DNA of 64,000 bases from Bacillota bacterium (GCA_023408315.1 JAEYKI010000024.1:124001-188000), one strand, 5' to 3'. Shown: positions 18,090 to 26,320, counted from the stretch's first letter. Program-made: numbers and translations. Notes: a model not told the origin generated them from the letters alone.

Positions 18090-18761
18090 ATGGTTAAAGA
18101 AAAAAGCAAAAAAATAAAAAAGGCATGGATTATTCTGGCGGCCGTTGCTGCCGCAGTTGCAGGGTATGCCATATGGTCGAATTTAGCTGTTATAAACGCG
18201 GCAAGGCCTTATATGATTGATGAAAAGAACGCAATGAATTTTAATGCGCAATGCATATTGGTACTGGGAGCGCAGATAAACGGCGGCGAGCCAAGCCAGG
18301 TTTTAAAGAACAGGCTGGATGAAGGGATCCGGCTTTATGAACAGGGGTGCGCACCAAGGATTCTGTTGACGGGCGACGGTGGCGGAAACGGGCAGGACGA
18401 AATAAGCGCGATGAAAAAATATGTGCTGGACGCGGGCGTTCGGGAAGAAGACGTTTTTGTGGATAGGGAAGGATTTGATACCTATGATTCCATGTACCGG
18501 GCCAAAATGGTTTTTGGCGTAAAGCAGGTTTTGGTTGTGACGCAAACGTTCCATCTTTCCCGCGCGGTTTATATTGCCCGAAGCCTTGGGATAGAGGCGG
18601 CAGGTGTTGCCGCCCAGCCGGTGGAAGATATGCAGTTTTTGCGTGATATAAGAGAAGTAGGCGCGCGCGGCAAGGATTTTTTAACCAGCTATTTTAAGCC
18701 GGAGCTTCAAATGAACGGCCTTCCCGTTTTGATTGGCGGAGACGGCCGTGTTACCAAGTAA
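18090..18761 (+). CDS. YdcF/SanA-like DUF218 membrane protein
   Basis: 223 residues. A basic start and one membrane helix (about 12-32), then a DUF218 domain: CILVLGAQINGGEPSQVLKNRLDEGIRLYEQG, ILLTGDGGGNGQDEISAMKKYVL, DREGFDTYDSMYRAK and VVTQTFHLSRAVYIARSLG (each split here only for reading). The family is linked to cell-envelope integrity and vancomycin sensitivity in enterics; the biochemical role is unknown. Start has AGGAGA 7 bases upstream. It appears monocistronic. Confidence 0.85.
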   Translation: MVKEKSKKIKKAWIILAAVAAAVAGYAIWSNLAVINAARPYMIDEKNAMNFNAQCILVLGAQINGGEPSQVLKNRLDEGIRLYEQGCAPRILLTGDGGGNGQDEISAMKKYVLDAGVREEDVFVDREGFDTYDSMYRAKMVFGVKQVLVVTQTFHLSRAVYIARSLGIEAAGVAAQPVEDMQFLRDIREVGARGKDFLTSYFKPELQMNGLPVLIGGDGRVTK

Positions 18762-18831
18762 AAGCCACCCGTCCATGCGCCGTATTGCCCAAGAAATGTG
18801 CGGGCGCGGGAGGCTACAAGGCTGGTGGTGT

Positions 18832-18847
18832 GAATGAACATTCATTC
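18832..18847. promoter_or_regulatory. TetR-type palindrome, copy 1
   Basis: GAATGAACATTCATTC, matching on 7 of 8 arm positions. It lies between the convergent ends of the DUF218 and tetR genes, an unusual place for an operator. Confidence 0.5.
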
Positions 18848-18860
18848 GTTATCAGAAACG

Positions 18861-19430
18861 TTACATGGAAACCATGTCCCAGATAGCGTTTACCGCTTTC
18901 TCCAAATTGGAAGAGTCGGGCGCCTTAAACCGGTACATCTTCGCAAGCGATATGGTTGCCCCGCTGATCATAGCCCCCAGCGTATCAATGGGCAGGTCTT
19001 TCAGCAAGCCCTGCTGCCCGGCGCGTTTGAACAGTTTTGTTACCGGAAGGGAGATGCGCGCTCCTTCCTCCCGTGTGGCGGAAGTGATGAGCGGAGAGTT
19101 TTCGTATTGTTCCGTAAAAGACAGCTCCAGAGGATTTTGAATAAAATACAGCACCGTATCGCCTATCATACTGTAAAAACAAGCTTCAACCGGCCCGGTT
19201 TCTGTGTAGTTTTTCAGTATATGCCGCGCTATTTTGGTTTTAACGTCCACATACAAGGAATTGATCAGGTCGTCCTTTCCCGAAAAATAACGGTAAATGG
19301 TGCCTACGCCGATATTGGCGCGCCCGGCGATCTGGGACATGGGCGTTGCGTGGAATCCCTGTTCCGCAATCAGCTCCAAGGTCGCGCGCAGGGCGGCGGA
19401 CCGCTTGTCCTGTTTTATTGCATCTTCCAT
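18861..19430 (-). CDS. TetR-family transcriptional regulator
   Basis: 189 residues. The N-terminal helix-turn-helix runs ALRATLELIAEQGFHATP to IGVGTIYRYFSGKDDLINSLY, typical TetR. The C-terminal ligand domain is not specific. It has a near-ideal promoter with a palindrome at its start, so autoregulation is likely. Divergent from motAB, whose promoter overlaps its own. Confidence 0.93.
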   Translation of the reverse strand: MEDAIKQDKRSAALRATLELIAEQGFHATPMSQIAGRANIGVGTIYRYFSGKDDLINSLYVDVKTKIARHILKNYTETGPVEACFYSMIGDTVLYFIQNPLELSFTEQYENSPLITSATREEGARISLPVTKLFKRAGQQGLLKDLPIDTLGAMISGATISLAKMYRFKAPDSSNLEKAVNAIWDMVSM

Positions 19431-19447
19431 AAAAGATACCGCCTTTT

Positions 19448-19463
19448 GAGTGAATATTCATTC
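19448..19463. promoter_or_regulatory. TetR-type operator, copy 2 (tetR start region)
   Basis: GAGTGAATATTCATTC sits 8 bases after the -10 of the tetR promoter, so a bound repressor would block transcription. It resembles the GAATGAAC-type operator known for Bacillus Bm3R1. Confidence 0.7.
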
Positions 19464-19470
19464 AGATACG

Positions 19471-19499
19471 AGTATAGCTTTGCCGGAAGAATTTGTCAA
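19471..19499 (-). promoter_or_regulatory. tetR promoter
   Basis: On the minus strand TTGACA, 17 bases, TATACT: close to consensus. Confidence 0.85.
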
Positions 19500-19520
19500 T
19501 CGCGAATAATGACATATAAT
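19493..19520 (+). promoter_or_regulatory. motAB promoter, overlapping the tetR -35
   Basis: TTGTCA, 16 bases, TATAAT on the plus strand. Its -35 shares bases 19494-19498 with the -35 of the divergent tetR promoter. Confidence 0.65.
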
Positions 19521-19616
19521 GGAATGTGACAGAAAAAAAAGCTAATTTAACCGCAAAAAAATACGACATATAAAATGGCGGGATTGAACAATGTTAATCA
19601 CAGACGAGGTATACAT

Positions 19617-20435
19617 ATGGGAAAAGCCACAATTTTGGGTATAGCAATTGGTTTTGGAATGATTCTGACAGGCTACGTACTGGATAAAGGGAACATTGCG
19701 TCCCTGTTTTTGCTAAGCCCGATTCTTATTGTTATCGGAGGCACCGCAGGCGCTGTTATAGTGTCCTTCTCCATGGATGACATAAAAAAAATATTTCCTC
19801 TGGTAAAACAGTCCATGAGTGAGCCAAATATTTCCCTGGAACGCACCATGCAGACGATTCTGGGACTTGCTGCAAAAGCGAAAAGGGAAGGCCTTCTGGT
19901 TCTGGAAGAGACAGTGCAGGATCAGGAATTCGTGCGCAAAAACGATCCGCTTATCGTCCGGGGCATTCTGTTGCTGATGCAGGGGTTTGCGGAAGACGCG
20001 CTTCTGGATATATTGGATCAGGAACTGTATATATTTGACCAGATCAAGAAAAAAGAGATATCCATGTTTGAAGCGGCAGGCGGATATTCGCCCACAATGG
20101 GAATCATAGGCACGGTTATGGGCCTGATTCATGTACTTGCGAACATGGGCACGCCCGAGGAACTGGCCAAGGCCATTGGCGTAGCATTTATTGCCACGTT
20201 GTACGGCGTTATGACGGCTAACCTTTTATACCTGCCTATTGCAAATAAATTAAAGCTGCAATATAAACTGGCCAGAATAGACAAACAGCTAATCGTTGAC
20301 GGCGTTATTTCTATCAATAACGGATACAGCCCCATGGAAATTAAGGAACGGTTGAGCTCCTACCTGCAATATGATTTTAAACCGGTTAGCAATAAGGGTG
20401 TGCAGGCGGAGAAGGAGGAGCAGATCGATGCGTAA
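19617..20435 (+). CDS. motA: MotA, flagellar stator subunit
   Basis: 272 residues from ATG 19617, which has GAGG 9 bases upstream; the 14 residues encoded before it are not MotA-like. Four membrane helices; the loop carries AKAKREGLLVLEE and RGILLLMQG, and the proline/gly-rich channel motif GYSPTMGIIGTVMGLIHVL leads helix 3. With MotB it conducts protons or sodium to drive flagellar rotation. No other flagellar genes are in the window. Confidence 0.95.
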   Translation: MGKATILGIAIGFGMILTGYVLDKGNIASLFLLSPILIVIGGTAGAVIVSFSMDDIKKIFPLVKQSMSEPNISLERTMQTILGLAAKAKREGLLVLEETVQDQEFVRKNDPLIVRGILLLMQGFAEDALLDILDQELYIFDQIKKKEISMFEAAGGYSPTMGIIGTVMGLIHVLANMGTPEELAKAIGVAFIATLYGVMTANLLYLPIANKLKLQYKLARIDKQLIVDGVISINNGYSPMEIKERLSSYLQYDFKPVSNKGVQAEKEEQIDA

Positions 20436-21255
20436 ATGGAAGGACGAAGAAGAAGAAAAACATGATAATTCGGAACGGTGGCTTTTGACCTATTCCGATA
20501 TGATCACCTTGCTTCTTGCCCTTTTTATTATGATGTATACAATAAGCAATGTAGACGTGGTGAAGTTTCAGGCTTTGGCGGAGCAATTGAGCGCGTTTTT
20601 TAACAACGGGCAGTCAACACAGGTAACGGTGGATGCAAACAACGGGTACGGAGATTCCGATTTTGATGTATCCGCTTCCAGCATACCTTCCGATTTTATT
20701 CCCGCCCTGCAAAGCCCTTCTGCCAGCGCGGGTGCGGAAAACAACGGGGTCATTCCCCTGGATCAGGCCACCCGTGATATTGCGAACAAACTGAATGCTC
20801 TTGTGCAGCAGAACGGCATATCGGCGACTGTGAGCGTGCATATAGAAGGGAGAGGCGTTGTGGTACGGCTGGAAGAAGGCATGCTGTTCGCATCGGGCTC
20901 CGCCCAGATTAACGCCTCTGCGATGGACTCCATGAACAAAATTGCGCAGATTATTTTAACCACCACAAATTATATACGCGTGGAGGGCTCCACAGATAAT
21001 GTGCCCATTTCTACCTACCAGTTTCCGTCCAACTGGGAGCTTGCATCCCAGCGGGCAATTAACGTGGGAAAACTGTTGATTGCGGACGGGGTTGACCCCA
21101 AGCGTATCTCTGTTACCAGCTATGGGGAATACAGGCCGGTAGCCGAAAACGACACGGAAGATAATAAACAGAAGAACAGGCGGGTGGATATTGTGTTTTT
21201 AAATACAAACCTGAATTTGTCAGAGGCGGGAGCGGAAACATCTTCGCCCCAATGA
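20428..21255 (+). CDS. motB: MotB, flagellar stator subunit
   Basis: 275 residues. The ATG at 20428 follows GAAGGAGGAG and overlaps the motA end by 8 bases, so translation is coupled. A basic/acidic start, one helix with the ion-carrying Asp (LLTYSDMITLLLALFIMMY), a Ser/Pro linker, then an OmpA-like peptidoglycan-binding domain (MLFASGSAQINASAM, VEGSTDNVPI, ASQRAINVGKLLI, NRRVDIVFL). It anchors the stator to the wall. Confidence 0.95.
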   Translation: MRKWKDEEEEKHDNSERWLLTYSDMITLLLALFIMMYTISNVDVVKFQALAEQLSAFFNNGQSTQVTVDANNGYGDSDFDVSASSIPSDFIPALQSPSASAGAENNGVIPLDQATRDIANKLNALVQQNGISATVSVHIEGRGVVVRLEEGMLFASGSAQINASAMDSMNKIAQIILTTTNYIRVEGSTDNVPISTYQFPSNWELASQRAINVGKLLIADGVDPKRISVTSYGEYRPVAENDTEDNKQKNRRVDIVFLNTNLNLSEAGAETSSPQ

Positions 21256-21272
21256 CCGGCATAAAAACAGCT

Positions 21273-21301
21273 AAAAGGCATCCGAAAGGCATGCCTTTTT
21301 T
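21273..21301 (+). terminator. Terminator after motAB
   Basis: AAAAGGCAT and ATGCCTTTT form a 9-bp stem with a 9-base loop, then T residues. Confidence 0.85.
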
Positions 21302-21311
21302 GTTGCCTTAC

Positions 21312-21340
21312 TTGCCCAAAATTTTTTAAAATGGTATCAT
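21312..21340 (+). promoter_or_regulatory. Promoter of first zinc-ribbon/DUF4190 gene
   Basis: TTGCCC, 17 bases, TATCAT. Confidence 0.55.
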
Positions 21341-21383
21341 ATGTGTGTGTACCTGTAACAAAGCGATTGGAAGTGGATGCGAG

Positions 21384-21818
21384 ATGTATTGCGTAAGATG
21401 CGGGCGTGAGCTCCAAAAAGACTCTAATTATTGCCAATACTGCGGAACAAAGGCAATGCGGCCGGAGCCTGTTGAAGCGCCGGTGTGGCCCTTTGAAATG
21501 CGTGAAAGCGCTTTGAGGCAAACGGCTGCTCCTGCGGAGCAGGCGCCGCTGGAGACCAGCATGAGCCTTGCCGCCCTTATCTGCGGAATTCTGGCTGTCT
21601 GCCTGTTTTGGGCCGTTATTCCGGGCATTGGGCTTGGGCTGGCTTCCCTTGTTTTTGGCGTGCGTTCAACCGTCAAATATCCGGAAGTTTTAAAAGGGCA
21701 GGCAATTGCCGGGTTTATTTTGGGCATGACGGCAATTGCGCTTTCTGCGTTTATGGTCTTCCAGTTTCTGGGCGGCGCAAATCTCTTTTCCGGCGCCATG
21801 CGGTTAGATACTCTGTAG
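21384..21818 (+). CDS. Zinc-ribbon DUF4190 membrane protein (paralog 1)
   Basis: 144 residues from ATG 21384. An N-terminal zinc ribbon (MYCVRCGRE...YCQYCG) is joined by a short linker to two helix pairs of DUF4190 type, with SLAALICGILAVC, GIGLGLASLVFG and QAIAGFILGMTAIALS. The function is unknown. Proteins of this build are common in clostridia, often several per genome; the ribbon faces the cytosol if the first helix exits. Two relatives follow directly. Confidence 0.8.
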   Translation: MYCVRCGRELQKDSNYCQYCGTKAMRPEPVEAPVWPFEMRESALRQTAAPAEQAPLETSMSLAALICGILAVCLFWAVIPGIGLGLASLVFGVRSTVKYPEVLKGQAIAGFILGMTAIALSAFMVFQFLGGANLFSGAMRLDTL

Positions 21819-21984
21819 GCTCTAGTGGTTAACATTTGAATTTTTTCAGAATCTCTAAAAAATCGGTCGATTTTAGGGGATTTTTTTTATGAAAAAAAAG
21901 GGCAATCGCCTCATACATCTGCATTTTATAAGGAAGAATATTCATATATTTATACGGTAATTGTTCCATAAGGGAGGGATACAG

Positions 21985-22833
21985 ATGATTTTGTGCGTTT
22001 ATTGCGGAAATGAAATGGAAGACGAAGAAAGGGTATGCCCATCCTGCGGCAAAGAAGTAGAGTGGACGGGGGAAGCGCAGGAGGCTGCGGAGACCGGGGC
22101 AGAGGAAGCAGGACAGGAAGATATAGAAAACACGGAGAATGCCGCCCCAGAGGCAGCAGAACAGGCGGAGGATGCAGAGGGGACGGTGGACAGAGGATCC
22201 GAGCCCGAATTCGCAGAGGCTGAAGAGGCGGACATGAGTGCTGAACCGGAGAAGCCCGCCCAAGCCCCGGAAGAAGAAAAAGCGGAGGAAGCCCTGCCCG
22301 GGATGCAGGAAGAAGCCGAAACAGATGAACCCGCTCAGCAGGAGGGAGCCCCGGAGGAATGTGGCGGGGAGCCCCAAGAGGTGGAGAAAGAAGCACAAGC
22401 AGCACCGGAGGAGGATAAAGGATCCGAAACGAATGAGGCTAGGGCAAGCGTTGCGAATGATAACGGCGCCACAGAAATAGAAGCGGCTGCGGATATGGCG
22501 ATCAGTATGAATGAACTTGCAGCAAAGGAACAGAAGCCCGCGGAAAGGGGGGCCAGAATGTCTCTTGCAAGGGCTGTGGGCGCGCTGGCATGCGGAATCG
22601 CGGGGGTAGCCTTATGTCTTGTTCCGGTTGCGGGCCTTGCCCTCTCGATTGTTGCGATGGCGCTTGGTGCAAAAGCAAGGTCTTACTCTGTGAACCAAAG
22701 AAGGGGAATGGCTGTAGCAGGGTTTATCTTGGGCGTTGTGGGCCTGGTAATCAGCATTGGCGCTCTGATTTGGTGGATTGTTATTCTTACTTCCGGCGCA
22801 AAGGTATTCTGGCTGCTGGGTTCTTTGGTTTAG
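21985..22833 (+). CDS. Zinc-ribbon DUF4190 membrane protein with long acidic linker (paralog 2)
   Basis: 282 residues from ATG 21985 (AAGGGAGGG upstream). A zinc ribbon (CVYCGNE...CPSCGKE) is followed by about 150 residues of Glu/Ala/Pro-rich low complexity. The C-terminal two-to-three-helix DUF4190 unit contains ALACGIAGVALCLVPVAGLAL and GMAVAGFILGVVGLVIS, trimmed here. Most of the length difference from its neighbours is the acidic linker, which looks disordered. The function is unknown. Confidence 0.8.
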   Translation: MILCVYCGNEMEDEERVCPSCGKEVEWTGEAQEAAETGAEEAGQEDIENTENAAPEAAEQAEDAEGTVDRGSEPEFAEAEEADMSAEPEKPAQAPEEEKAEEALPGMQEEAETDEPAQQEGAPEECGGEPQEVEKEAQAAPEEDKGSETNEARASVANDNGATEIEAAADMAISMNELAAKEQKPAERGARMSLARAVGALACGIAGVALCLVPVAGLALSIVAMALGAKARSYSVNQRRGMAVAGFILGVVGLVISIGALIWWIVILTSGAKVFWLLGSLV

Positions 22834-22952
22834 CAGGTTTCCGTTTCAAGCTGCGTCTTTTATGCCACATATATTTCATTAAAAAGATTGCCCAGAGGAG
22901 TGTTTGATGGTAGAATATTACTAAACAATATACAAAAAAGGGGTATAATTAA

Positions 22953-23372
22953 ATGTATTGTGCAAAATGTGGTAAAGAAATGGATGACAACGCAAAGTAT
23001 TGCCCTGCTTGCGGGGCAGACGTAAACGCTGACGCCGCGGCTCCCGAGCCGGCTCCTTATGTGGGCTCCTCTTCGTATGCGCCAGATGCTTCCCAGTCTT
23101 CGGGTGTGGGCGTTGGCGCGATGGTGTGCGGCATTATCGGCCTGATCTTATGCTGGGTACCCATTGTTGGACTGATACTGAGCATTGTGGCTGTTGTGCT
23201 TGGCTCAAAAGGCAGGAAGGAATTGCCGCCGGACAAACGTGGCATGGCGACGGCCGGATTTGTTATGGGTATCATTGGACTTGTTATTGCTGTTATTGTA
23301 TTGATTGGTTGGGTTATTGCAATGGTTGCTTTTGGTGCTGTAACCAGCTCGATTTTGGGCGCAATTTATTAA
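22953..23372 (+). CDS. Zinc-ribbon DUF4190 membrane protein (paralog 3)
   Basis: 139 residues. Zinc ribbon MYCAKCGKE...YCPACG, a Pro/Ser/Ala linker, then DUF4190 helices with GAMVCGIIGLILCWVPIVG and GMATAGFVMGIIGLVI. It aligns with the two upstream genes across both ends. A -10-like element and GGGG ribosome site precede it, so it may have its own promoter. The function is unknown. Confidence 0.82.
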   Translation: MYCAKCGKEMDDNAKYCPACGADVNADAAAPEPAPYVGSSSYAPDASQSSGVGVGAMVCGIIGLILCWVPIVGLILSIVAVVLGSKGRKELPPDKRGMATAGFVMGIIGLVIAVIVLIGWVIAMVAFGAVTSSILGAIY

Positions 23373-23382
23373 GACAGGTGTT

Positions 23383-23408
23383 GAAAAGCGGCTGATCAGC
23401 CGCTTTTC
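23383..23408. terminator. Terminator after the DUF4190 genes
   Basis: Perfect palindrome GAAAAGCGGC-TGATCA-GCCGCTTTTC followed by T residues; it can work in both directions. Confidence 0.85.
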
Positions 23409-23473
23409 TTTTTATACAATATTTATTGGGGAGGCGCAGCATCGTAATTTTTTTCACCCGAATGAACGCCAGG

Positions 23474-23514
23474 GAAAAAAATACCGCGAACCACCTGCTG
23501 TGATTCACGGTATT
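23474..23514 (-). terminator. Terminator of the tRNA-Pro gene
   Basis: On the minus strand AATACCGTGAA pairs with TTCGCGGTATT, followed by a T run, just downstream of the tRNA. Confidence 0.8.
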
Positions 23515-23535
23515 GGTTGCAGACTCCCGCCTGCG

Positions 23536-23612
23536 TGGTCGGGGTGACAAGATTTGAACTTGCGACCTCTTAGTCCCGAACCAAGCGCGCTACCAAACTG
23601 CGCTACACCCCG
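23536..23612 (-). tRNA. tRNA-Pro(CGG)
   Basis: 77 bases with encoded CCA. The acceptor stem is CGGGGTG/CACCCCG with discriminator A. The D arm has AGCGCAG...GGTAGCGC, the anticodon stem CTTGG/CTAAG encloses TTCGGGA (anticodon CGG), and the T arm has GTTCAAATC. All cloverleaf parts are visible on the minus strand. Confidence 0.95.
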
Positions 23613-23626
23613 GACTCGCGATATCC

Positions 23627-23655
23627 ATTCTAACACAGATAAAACTGTTACACAA
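23627..23655 (-). promoter_or_regulatory. Promoter of tRNA-Pro
   Basis: Minus strand TTGTGT, 17 bases, TAGAAT, 15 bases before the tRNA. Confidence 0.65.
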
Positions 23656-23753
23656 GGAAAAAATATCGATTTAAATAAAAAAATAGACGAAAACTTGGGC
23701 TTTTGTAAAGGCTTTTTGGCCCGAGAATATGCAAAAGATTGGTGTTGGGTTGT

Positions 23754-24425
23754 ATGAAATTCCCTTTGCTGCACAACGCGGTTGAACTGGAGAATGTGGT
23801 TTTGGAGATAGGCTTCCTCCCTTTTTTCAGAAATGAGATACAAGGTTATTCCGTGGAAGAATGCACGCCGCCGGGCTATTGGTTTACCGATGTGGAAGGA
23901 CCCTGGGAATGGAAAGGTACCATTGCGCGCGGGCGGAGGATTGCCTACGCAAAACTGTTCGGTGGAAAGGCGGGTTACGTGAGTCCGGACTGGTACCCGG
24001 ACCTTGCCAATTACCGCAGAAGTGGTATGGATTTTAACGATAGGTATCAAGAAGGGCTGGCCTCCCGCAAGGACAAGGAAGTTGTTGATATGCTGCGCAA
24101 ATCCGGCCCAAGCCTGTCGGTTGATTTAAAAAGGCTTGGCAATTACGGCCCGGCAGGAAACAAGGGCTTTGAAACCGTAATTACCCGCCTGCAAATGCAA
24201 ACCTATATTACGGTGCAGGATTTTGCCTATAAACAGGATAAATTTGGGCAACCGTATGGCTGGGGAATCGCCCGGTACGCGCTCAGTGAGGACTGGCTGG
24301 GGGAGGAGTTGGTTACTGCCGCGTATGGGTGCAGCCCGGAAGATTCCAGGGACAGCATGGCAAGGCACCTTAAAACTCTTCTGCCGCACGCCGCTGAAAA
24401 ACAGATTGAAAGGCTGATTAGGTAA
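23754..24425 (+). CDS. AlkZ-related protein of unknown function
   Basis: 223 residues from ATG 23754. The pattern VLEIGFLPFFRNEIQGYSVEE, PPGYWFTDVEGPWEW, YAKLFGGKAGYVS, ANYRRSGMDF, LQMQTYITVQDF and PYGWGIARY is one I know from clostridial proteins labelled AlkZ-related, distant from the AlkZ/YcaQ DNA glycosylase fold (winged helices). Whether it acts on DNA is unknown. No strong ribosome site is visible, so a start at 23739 (TTG) is possible. It stands alone, convergent with a deacetylase gene. Confidence 0.65.
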   Translation: MKFPLLHNAVELENVVLEIGFLPFFRNEIQGYSVEECTPPGYWFTDVEGPWEWKGTIARGRRIAYAKLFGGKAGYVSPDWYPDLANYRRSGMDFNDRYQEGLASRKDKEVVDMLRKSGPSLSVDLKRLGNYGPAGNKGFETVITRLQMQTYITVQDFAYKQDKFGQPYGWGIARYALSEDWLGEELVTAAYGCSPEDSRDSMARHLKTLLPHAAEKQIERLIR

Positions 24426-24457
24426 ACCCTGCGGTTAAAGCGGAAGCGGAGCAATAA

Positions 24458-24490
24458 AAAAGGCCCGTGCACATTGCGTACACAGGCCAT
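24458..24490 (-). terminator. Terminator of the coiled-coil deacetylase gene
   Basis: On the minus strand GGCC(T)GTGTAC pairs with GTGCAC(G)GGCC, then TTTTTT. Confidence 0.75.
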
Positions 24491-24499
24491 TGTTTTTGC

Positions 24500-25498
24500 T
24501 CAGGATTCTCCAAGGGAGGCGGTGACGGTTTTAAGGCCGCTGCGCTCTTTTGCGAACGCCTGTATTTGGTCGGGCGAATTGGGTGTTAATGTGCCAAATG
24601 TATACCCTTTAGCCTTGAAATACTTTATGATGGATTCTACCGCCTGCACAGAAACGGATTTGGTATCGTGCTGCAAAACTACCACATTGCTCTGGCTGCC
24701 CGCATCCTTAAAGATTGCTTCTGCCGTTGCGTCCGGTGTTGCAGGGGGCGTTGCGTTGGCGTCCTGCCCGCCCGCGTTCCAGTCGAACGGTTTAAATCCC
24801 ATTGCCTTTACGTCCTGCAAAAGTGCAGGCATCAGAATGGATTTGGAATGGGTCATGGAAACCGTGTTGCCCGTGCCGCCCGGGAAGCGGTTGATGTTGG
24901 GCGTTATGCCGGTTTCTTCAATAATAATATTCTTCATTCTGTTAAAATCGTCCAAAAACGCCTGCTCGCTTTTATAGCATACGGCATAGTCGTGGTTGAA
25001 GCAATGGACCCCCAGCGTATGGCCTTCTTCCGCCTCTCGTTTCAGAAGAGCGCGTTTAGCGGGCGTATCCTCGTTTTGGAAGGAAATAAAAAAAGTAGCT
25101 TTTACGTTCAGCTTTTTCAGGGTATCCAAAAGCTTGGGGGTCGTGCGTTCATCCGGCCCGTCGTCAAATGTAAGGTAAACCACTTTTTTGTTGGATTTGC
25201 CTGTGCTGGTGGGCATTGCATTGATTTGCTCCTGCAGGGATTTGTTTTGGTCCTGCAGAGTGGTGTATTGGTTTTGCAGGGAATCGTATTTTTGCTGCAA
25301 AGACTGCATTTCATCCTGCAGGCTTTGTATTTGGGATGCCAGGTCGTCGTTTTGCGTCTGCACATTGGAAGATGTTTGCGCAAGAGCATCGGCGCGCATA
25401 TATTGATATACGCAGAAAGCTGCAAGCGCAAGAATCAACGCCGCGACAAAAACAATCAACGCCTTGGGGGCGGATCTTCTGTAAGAATTGTTGTTCAT
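24500..25498 (-). CDS. Membrane-anchored polysaccharide deacetylase with coiled coil
   Basis: 332 residues. Anchor helix at 13-33; a heptad-rich coiled coil at about 40-92 (repeats of LQ.QY..LQ.QNKSLQEQ type); NodB domain from VVYLTFDDGPDE (near 106) with HCFNHDY (HxxxH), NRFPGGTGN and VVLQHDTK. It is likely a peptidoglycan GlcNAc or MurNAc deacetylase of the PgdA/PdaC kind, held out from the membrane by the coil. The FDDG, His and QHD motifs are all intact, unlike the domains at 5949 and the first half at 810. Confidence 0.92.
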   Translation of the reverse strand: MNNNSYRRSAPKALIVFVAALILALAAFCVYQYMRADALAQTSSNVQTQNDDLASQIQSLQDEMQSLQQKYDSLQNQYTTLQDQNKSLQEQINAMPTSTGKSNKKVVYLTFDDGPDERTTPKLLDTLKKLNVKATFFISFQNEDTPAKRALLKREAEEGHTLGVHCFNHDYAVCYKSEQAFLDDFNRMKNIIIEETGITPNINRFPGGTGNTVSMTHSKSILMPALLQDVKAMGFKPFDWNAGGQDANATPPATPDATAEAIFKDAGSQSNVVVLQHDTKSVSVQAVESIIKYFKAKGYTFGTLTPNSPDQIQAFAKERSGLKTVTASLGES

Positions 25499-25921
25499 AA
25501 ACTCACCATTTTTTTCTATCAGGATATATACAACAATATATTAAGAAAAAATCAGATAAAAGTCAAATGTAATATTTATTTAGGGCGTTTTGTCGAATTC
25601 TGAGCCGTTAGCCAGTAAAAAGCGGAGGCGCCTTTTGGGCGCCTCCTTATATAGATTAAGAAGCAGGAGCAAAATCCGATACCGAAATAAAAATCGCAAC
25701 CGGATCTGCCGGAACTGCTTCCGAATGGGGCTTCTGGCCCCAATGCAATACTATACAACCTTTGGGCGGGCGATGCAAACAATTTGAATAAAAAAAAGCG
25801 GCCGTGGCCGCCATATTAAAATATTTCCTCAAAACGCATTCTATCACAGTAAAATTAAAAAAGCAAGTTTTTCATACCGTCCCAGAAGACAGGTTCACAG
25901 GCAATAAACGGGCGCTTTGCT
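25499..25921. other. Intergenic region with an orphan promoter-terminator unit
   Basis: No annotated-type gene is convincing. On the minus strand a promoter (25838-25866) fires into a hairpin plus T run (25790-25811), then a short open frame (25656-25814, 52 codons starting MAATAAFF and ending SDFAPAS), then a strong hairpin (25624-25646). Confidence 0.5.
25624..25866 (-). ncRNA. Candidate small RNA / attenuated small-ORF unit
   Basis: Promoter TTGCTT-N17-TAGAAT (25838-25866). About 20 bases into the transcript, GCGGCC/GGCCGC plus eight T (25790-25811) should stop most transcription. Read-through RNA would contain GGGGC/GCCCC and CGGAA/TTCCG hairpins and end at GGAGGCGCC/GGCGCCTCC (25624-25646). 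The 52-codon frame starts inside the first hairpin. RNA or peptide cannot be decided by eye. Confidence 0.4.
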
Positions 25922-26320
25922 CTAAACGGCCTGGTATGGAGCGTTGAGGCCCATGACGCCGCGGATTTTTGAGATGATCATTTCCGCGTCTATTGGCTTC
26001 AGCAAATAAGTAGCCCCCATATTGATGGATTCAAACGCTACAGTTTCATTGCTGACGGCTGATAAAATAAATACATGGAGCGGACGAACTCCCTTGCGGC
26101 GGATGCGGCGCAGCACTTCCAGTCCATTCATTTCCGGCATGATGATATCCAGCAGCAGAATGTCCGGTTTTAGCTCTTCAAGAAGATCAAGAGCTTCCGT
26201 TCCGTTTTCCGCTATGCCTACAACTTCAATGTCCGGGTATAGCGAGATGCAAAATGTAAGCATTGTTGAAAAATCATGGCTGTCGTCCGCAATCAAAACT
26301 TTAACGGATTTAGGATTCAT
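25922..26320 (-). CDS. Single-domain response regulator (Spo0A-like receiver)
   Basis: 132 residues from the ATG at 26320, preceded by CTGGAGG; the longer frame upstream is not receiver-like. It has ADDSHDF (acidic pocket), LLLDIIMPEMNGLEVL (phospho-Asp), ILSAVSNE and LLKPID (Lys). The wording is close to the receiver of Spo0A, but the DNA-binding half is absent and the gene stops after the receiver. It could be a phosphorelay intermediate like Spo0F or a CheY-type output. No histidine kinase is adjacent. Confidence 0.88.
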   Translation of the reverse strand: MNPKSVKVLIADDSHDFSTMLTFCISLYPDIEVVGIAENGTEALDLLEELKPDILLLDIIMPEMNGLEVLRRIRRKGVRPLHVFILSAVSNETVAFESINMGATYLLKPIDAEMIISKIRGVMGLNAPYQAV

